DNA of 7,084 nucleotides from Ilumatobacteraceae bacterium (GTDB lineage: Bacteria > Actinomycetota > Acidimicrobiia > Acidimicrobiales > Ilumatobacteraceae): assembly GCA_023257035.1 (NCBI GenBank), contig JALRDI010000203.1, positions 1 to 7,084 of the forward strand, in the 5' to 3' direction. The position numbers were made by a program, and so were the translations under genes. Below, in pieces: positions 5,697 to 7,084 of this stretch. Each line of letters starts with the position of its first letter. Within the stretch, counting starts at the first letter, position 1. The notes beneath the pieces are model-generated. The model was not told the origin of the DNA, searched no databases, and worked only from the letters and a program-made list of their open reading frames with translations.

Positions 5697-6494
5697 CTAA
5701 CGACCGTTGGAGGCGACGGCTTGCAGGCGTCCTGACTCTACTGAGGTCACCTCAACTGCGATTCCGAATGTTTCTGAGACGACCTTGCTGTTGAGGCCAA
5801 GTGCGAGGGGCCCACTAAAGATCGGCCTGCCGTCTCGTAGGCACACTAGGTGCGTCATACCCGGGGGTACTTCCTCAAGATGATGCGTGACAAGAACGAT
5901 TGCCCCGATGTGTTCATCGCGGTTCAGTGTCATCAACGCCGAGATGAGATCTTCCCTTGCGACAAGATCTAAACCAGCAAACGGCTCGTCGAGAACGATC
6001 AGCTTTGGGTTGTTCATCAACGTGCGAGCGAGCAGCACTCGCTGCCGCTCACCTGATGAGAGCGTTCCGAAGGGTTGCTCTGCAAGGTCGCCGATCTCGA
6101 GGCGCTCTAATTGCCCCCGAGCCTGCGCGAAGTCGGCTTCCGTATACGTATTCCACCAGGGTTCGAGCGCGGCGTGTATCGCAGTTACGACAACGTCAAT
6201 TGCTCGCAAATCTGGTCGGAGTTGATCGGTGAGGCCTTGAGCGGCAAACCCAATCTGTTTGCGCATCGCCCTGACATCCATTCGGCCTAAGCGCTCACCG
6301 AGAATGTCGATCTCTCCAAAAGACGGATGCTCTCTCAACGCCATCATTCGAAGGAGTGTGGATTTGCCAGAACCATTGCCGCCCAGAACTAACCACCGCT
6401 CACCATGTGAGACCGAGAGGTTGATATCAGAGAGGATCATCCTGTCGCCTCGTGAGAAGCCGACCGACTGAAAATGAGCGATCTCGGCGGTCAT
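5697..6494 (-). CDS. ABC transporter-type ATPase, no permease seen
   Basis: The product is 265 residues if started at the ATG at 6494. An upstream Met at 6551 would add 19 residues, but the 6494 ATG overlaps the rlmN stop as ATGA and gives a normal N-terminus (MTAEIAHFQSVGFSRGDR). All nucleotide-binding motifs are intact: Walker A GGNGSGKST (38-46), Q-loop Q86, signature LSSGERQR (145-152), Walker B LIVLDEP (165-171), D-loop AGLD (173-176) and switch H204. It is a single ABC domain without membrane segments. The overall form (WWNTYTEADFAQA helical part, then a short C-terminal beta tail) resembles stand-alone ModF/YlmA-type ATPases more than a typical importer subunit. No permease or binding protein lies nearby in the window, although one could be outside. 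Translation is probably coupled to rlmN. The substrate or target is unknown. Confidence 0.9.
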   Translation of the reverse strand: MTAEIAHFQSVGFSRGDRMILSDINLSVSHGERWLVLGGNGSGKSTLLRMMALREHPSFGEIDILGERLGRMDVRAMRKQIGFAAQGLTDQLRPDLRAIDVVVTAIHAALEPWWNTYTEADFAQARGQLERLEIGDLAEQPFGTLSSGERQRVLLARTLMNNPKLIVLDEPFAGLDLVAREDLISALMTLNRDEHIGAIVLVTHHLEEVPPGMTHLVCLRDGRPIFSGPLALGLNSKVVSETFGIAVEVTSVESGRLQAVASNGR

Positions 6495-7084
6495 AGCTCG
6501 CGGCGCTCGGTTGAGATCGAGACTGGTGTGATCGCAGCCAATTGACCACACGCGGCATCTATGTCGTTTCCACGATTACGACGCACTGTGGCCTCAACAC
6601 CTCGTTCAACGAGTACGCGTTGGAACTTCTCAATCTGAGTACGAGTTGATCCCTGGTACTCGTAACCGGCGGTTCGATTGAGCGGTATGAGGTTGACGTG
6701 CGCGATCGGTCGAAGACGGCGGCAGAGCTCTGCTAGGCGGTGTGCCTCATCTAACGAATCGTTCACGCCGTCGATCATTGCCCATTCAAAGCTCATCCGC
6801 CGTTTGCGTTGCGAGACGTACTGGTCGCATGCATCCAGCAATTCATTAATCGGGTAACGACGATTCATTGGAATGAGTCTGTTGCGCAACTCGTCATGGG
6901 CTGCGTGGAGGCTCACTGCCAGCGTGACAGGCAAGGGGCGATCAGCGAGACGTCGAATGCCTGGCACGAGCCCAACCGTCGAGACGGTCAGGTGACGCGC
7001 CGAGAGGTTGAATTCTTGGTGCACGGCGCTCATTGCGGGCCAGAGAGCGTCTTCGTTTGCTAACGGTTCGCCCATGCCCATGAC
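6491..7084 (-). CDS. rlmN: 23S rRNA (adenine-2503-C2)/tRNA methyltransferase RlmN (5' part cut by right edge)
   Basis: The 197 visible residues are the C-terminal part of a radical SAM enzyme that methylates C2 of A2503 in 23S rRNA and, in some bacteria, A37 of certain tRNAs. The frame is open to the right edge, so the Met at 7081 is internal. The fragment begins VMGMGEPLAN, the SAM-binding GMGEP motif, followed by LSARHLTVSTVGLVPGI, LAVSLHAAHDELRNRLIP and YPINELLDACDQY. The end has VRRNRGNDIDAACGQL, whose cysteine (residue 179 of the fragment) is the one methylated and cross-linked during catalysis, matching C355 of E. coli. The CxxxCxxC iron-sulfur motif and N-terminal domain must lie to the right, outside the window. 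The key C-terminal cysteine and GMGEP support RlmN rather than another radical SAM methylase; Cfr is a less likely relative. The ABC ATPase gene starts inside its stop codon. Confidence 0.96.
   Translation of the reverse strand, partial: VMGMGEPLANEDALWPAMSAVHQEFNLSARHLTVSTVGLVPGIRRLADRPLPVTLAVSLHAAHDELRNRLIPMNRRYPINELLDACDQYVSQRKRRMSFEWAMIDGVNDSLDEAHRLAELCRRLRPIAHVNLIPLNRTAGYEYQGSTRTQIEKFQRVLVERGVEATVRRNRGNDIDAACGQLAAITPVSISTERREL

Noticed and set aside
6495..6551. Longer N-terminus for the ABC ATPase
   Set aside because: The added 19 residues lie inside rlmN and match no ABC N-terminus; the ATGA overlap at 6491-6494 is a standard coupled start.

Overview
The window looks like chromosomal DNA from an actinobacterium of moderate GC content. 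Four things point that way: an F420-dependent luciferase-like oxidoreductase of the Rv3520c type, a DUF3499 protein (an actinobacterial family), an alanine dehydrogenase gene divergent from an Lrp/AsnC regulator as in mycobacterial ald/aldR, and start codons that mostly lack Shine-Dalgarno sequences, two of them sitting just behind TAnnnT boxes as in leaderless transcripts. Acidimicrobiia is my best guess at class level, but that is inference. There is no sign of mobile elements, CRISPR or phage genes.

Left part, minus strand (1-1693): the 5' part of an LLM-class F420-dependent oxidoreductase runs off the left edge. Upstream of it is alanine dehydrogenase (ald). The 57-base gap between them contains a perfect 8-bp inverted repeat.

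Plus strand, 1752-4624: four tightly packed genes read as one probable operon. They are an AldR-like Lrp/AsnC regulator divergent from ald, a gamma-aminobutyraldehyde (1-pyrroline) dehydrogenase, a J-domain protein with one membrane segment and an exported cysteine-containing tail, and an overlapping gene for a septum-formation-like exported protein. The first two plus ald suggest amino acid and polyamine nitrogen metabolism. The last two look like a cell-envelope pair sharing a four-cysteine layout.

Plus strand, 4625-5677: a tRNA-Val(CAC) gene with an extended -10 promoter, then a DUF3499 gene that probably starts leaderless at GTG, then an SRPBCC (polyketide cyclase/START-like) gene 9 bases further on.

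Right part, minus strand (5697-7084): rlmN, lacking its N-terminal part beyond the right edge, is followed by an ABC ATPase gene that begins in an ATGA overlap with the rlmN stop. The SRPBCC and ABC genes converge with 19 bases between them.

No stretch longer than 300 bases lacks a gene. The most interesting items are the J-domain/septum-formation pair, the palindrome over the regulator start codon, and the metabolic logic of ald next to an aminobutyraldehyde dehydrogenase.
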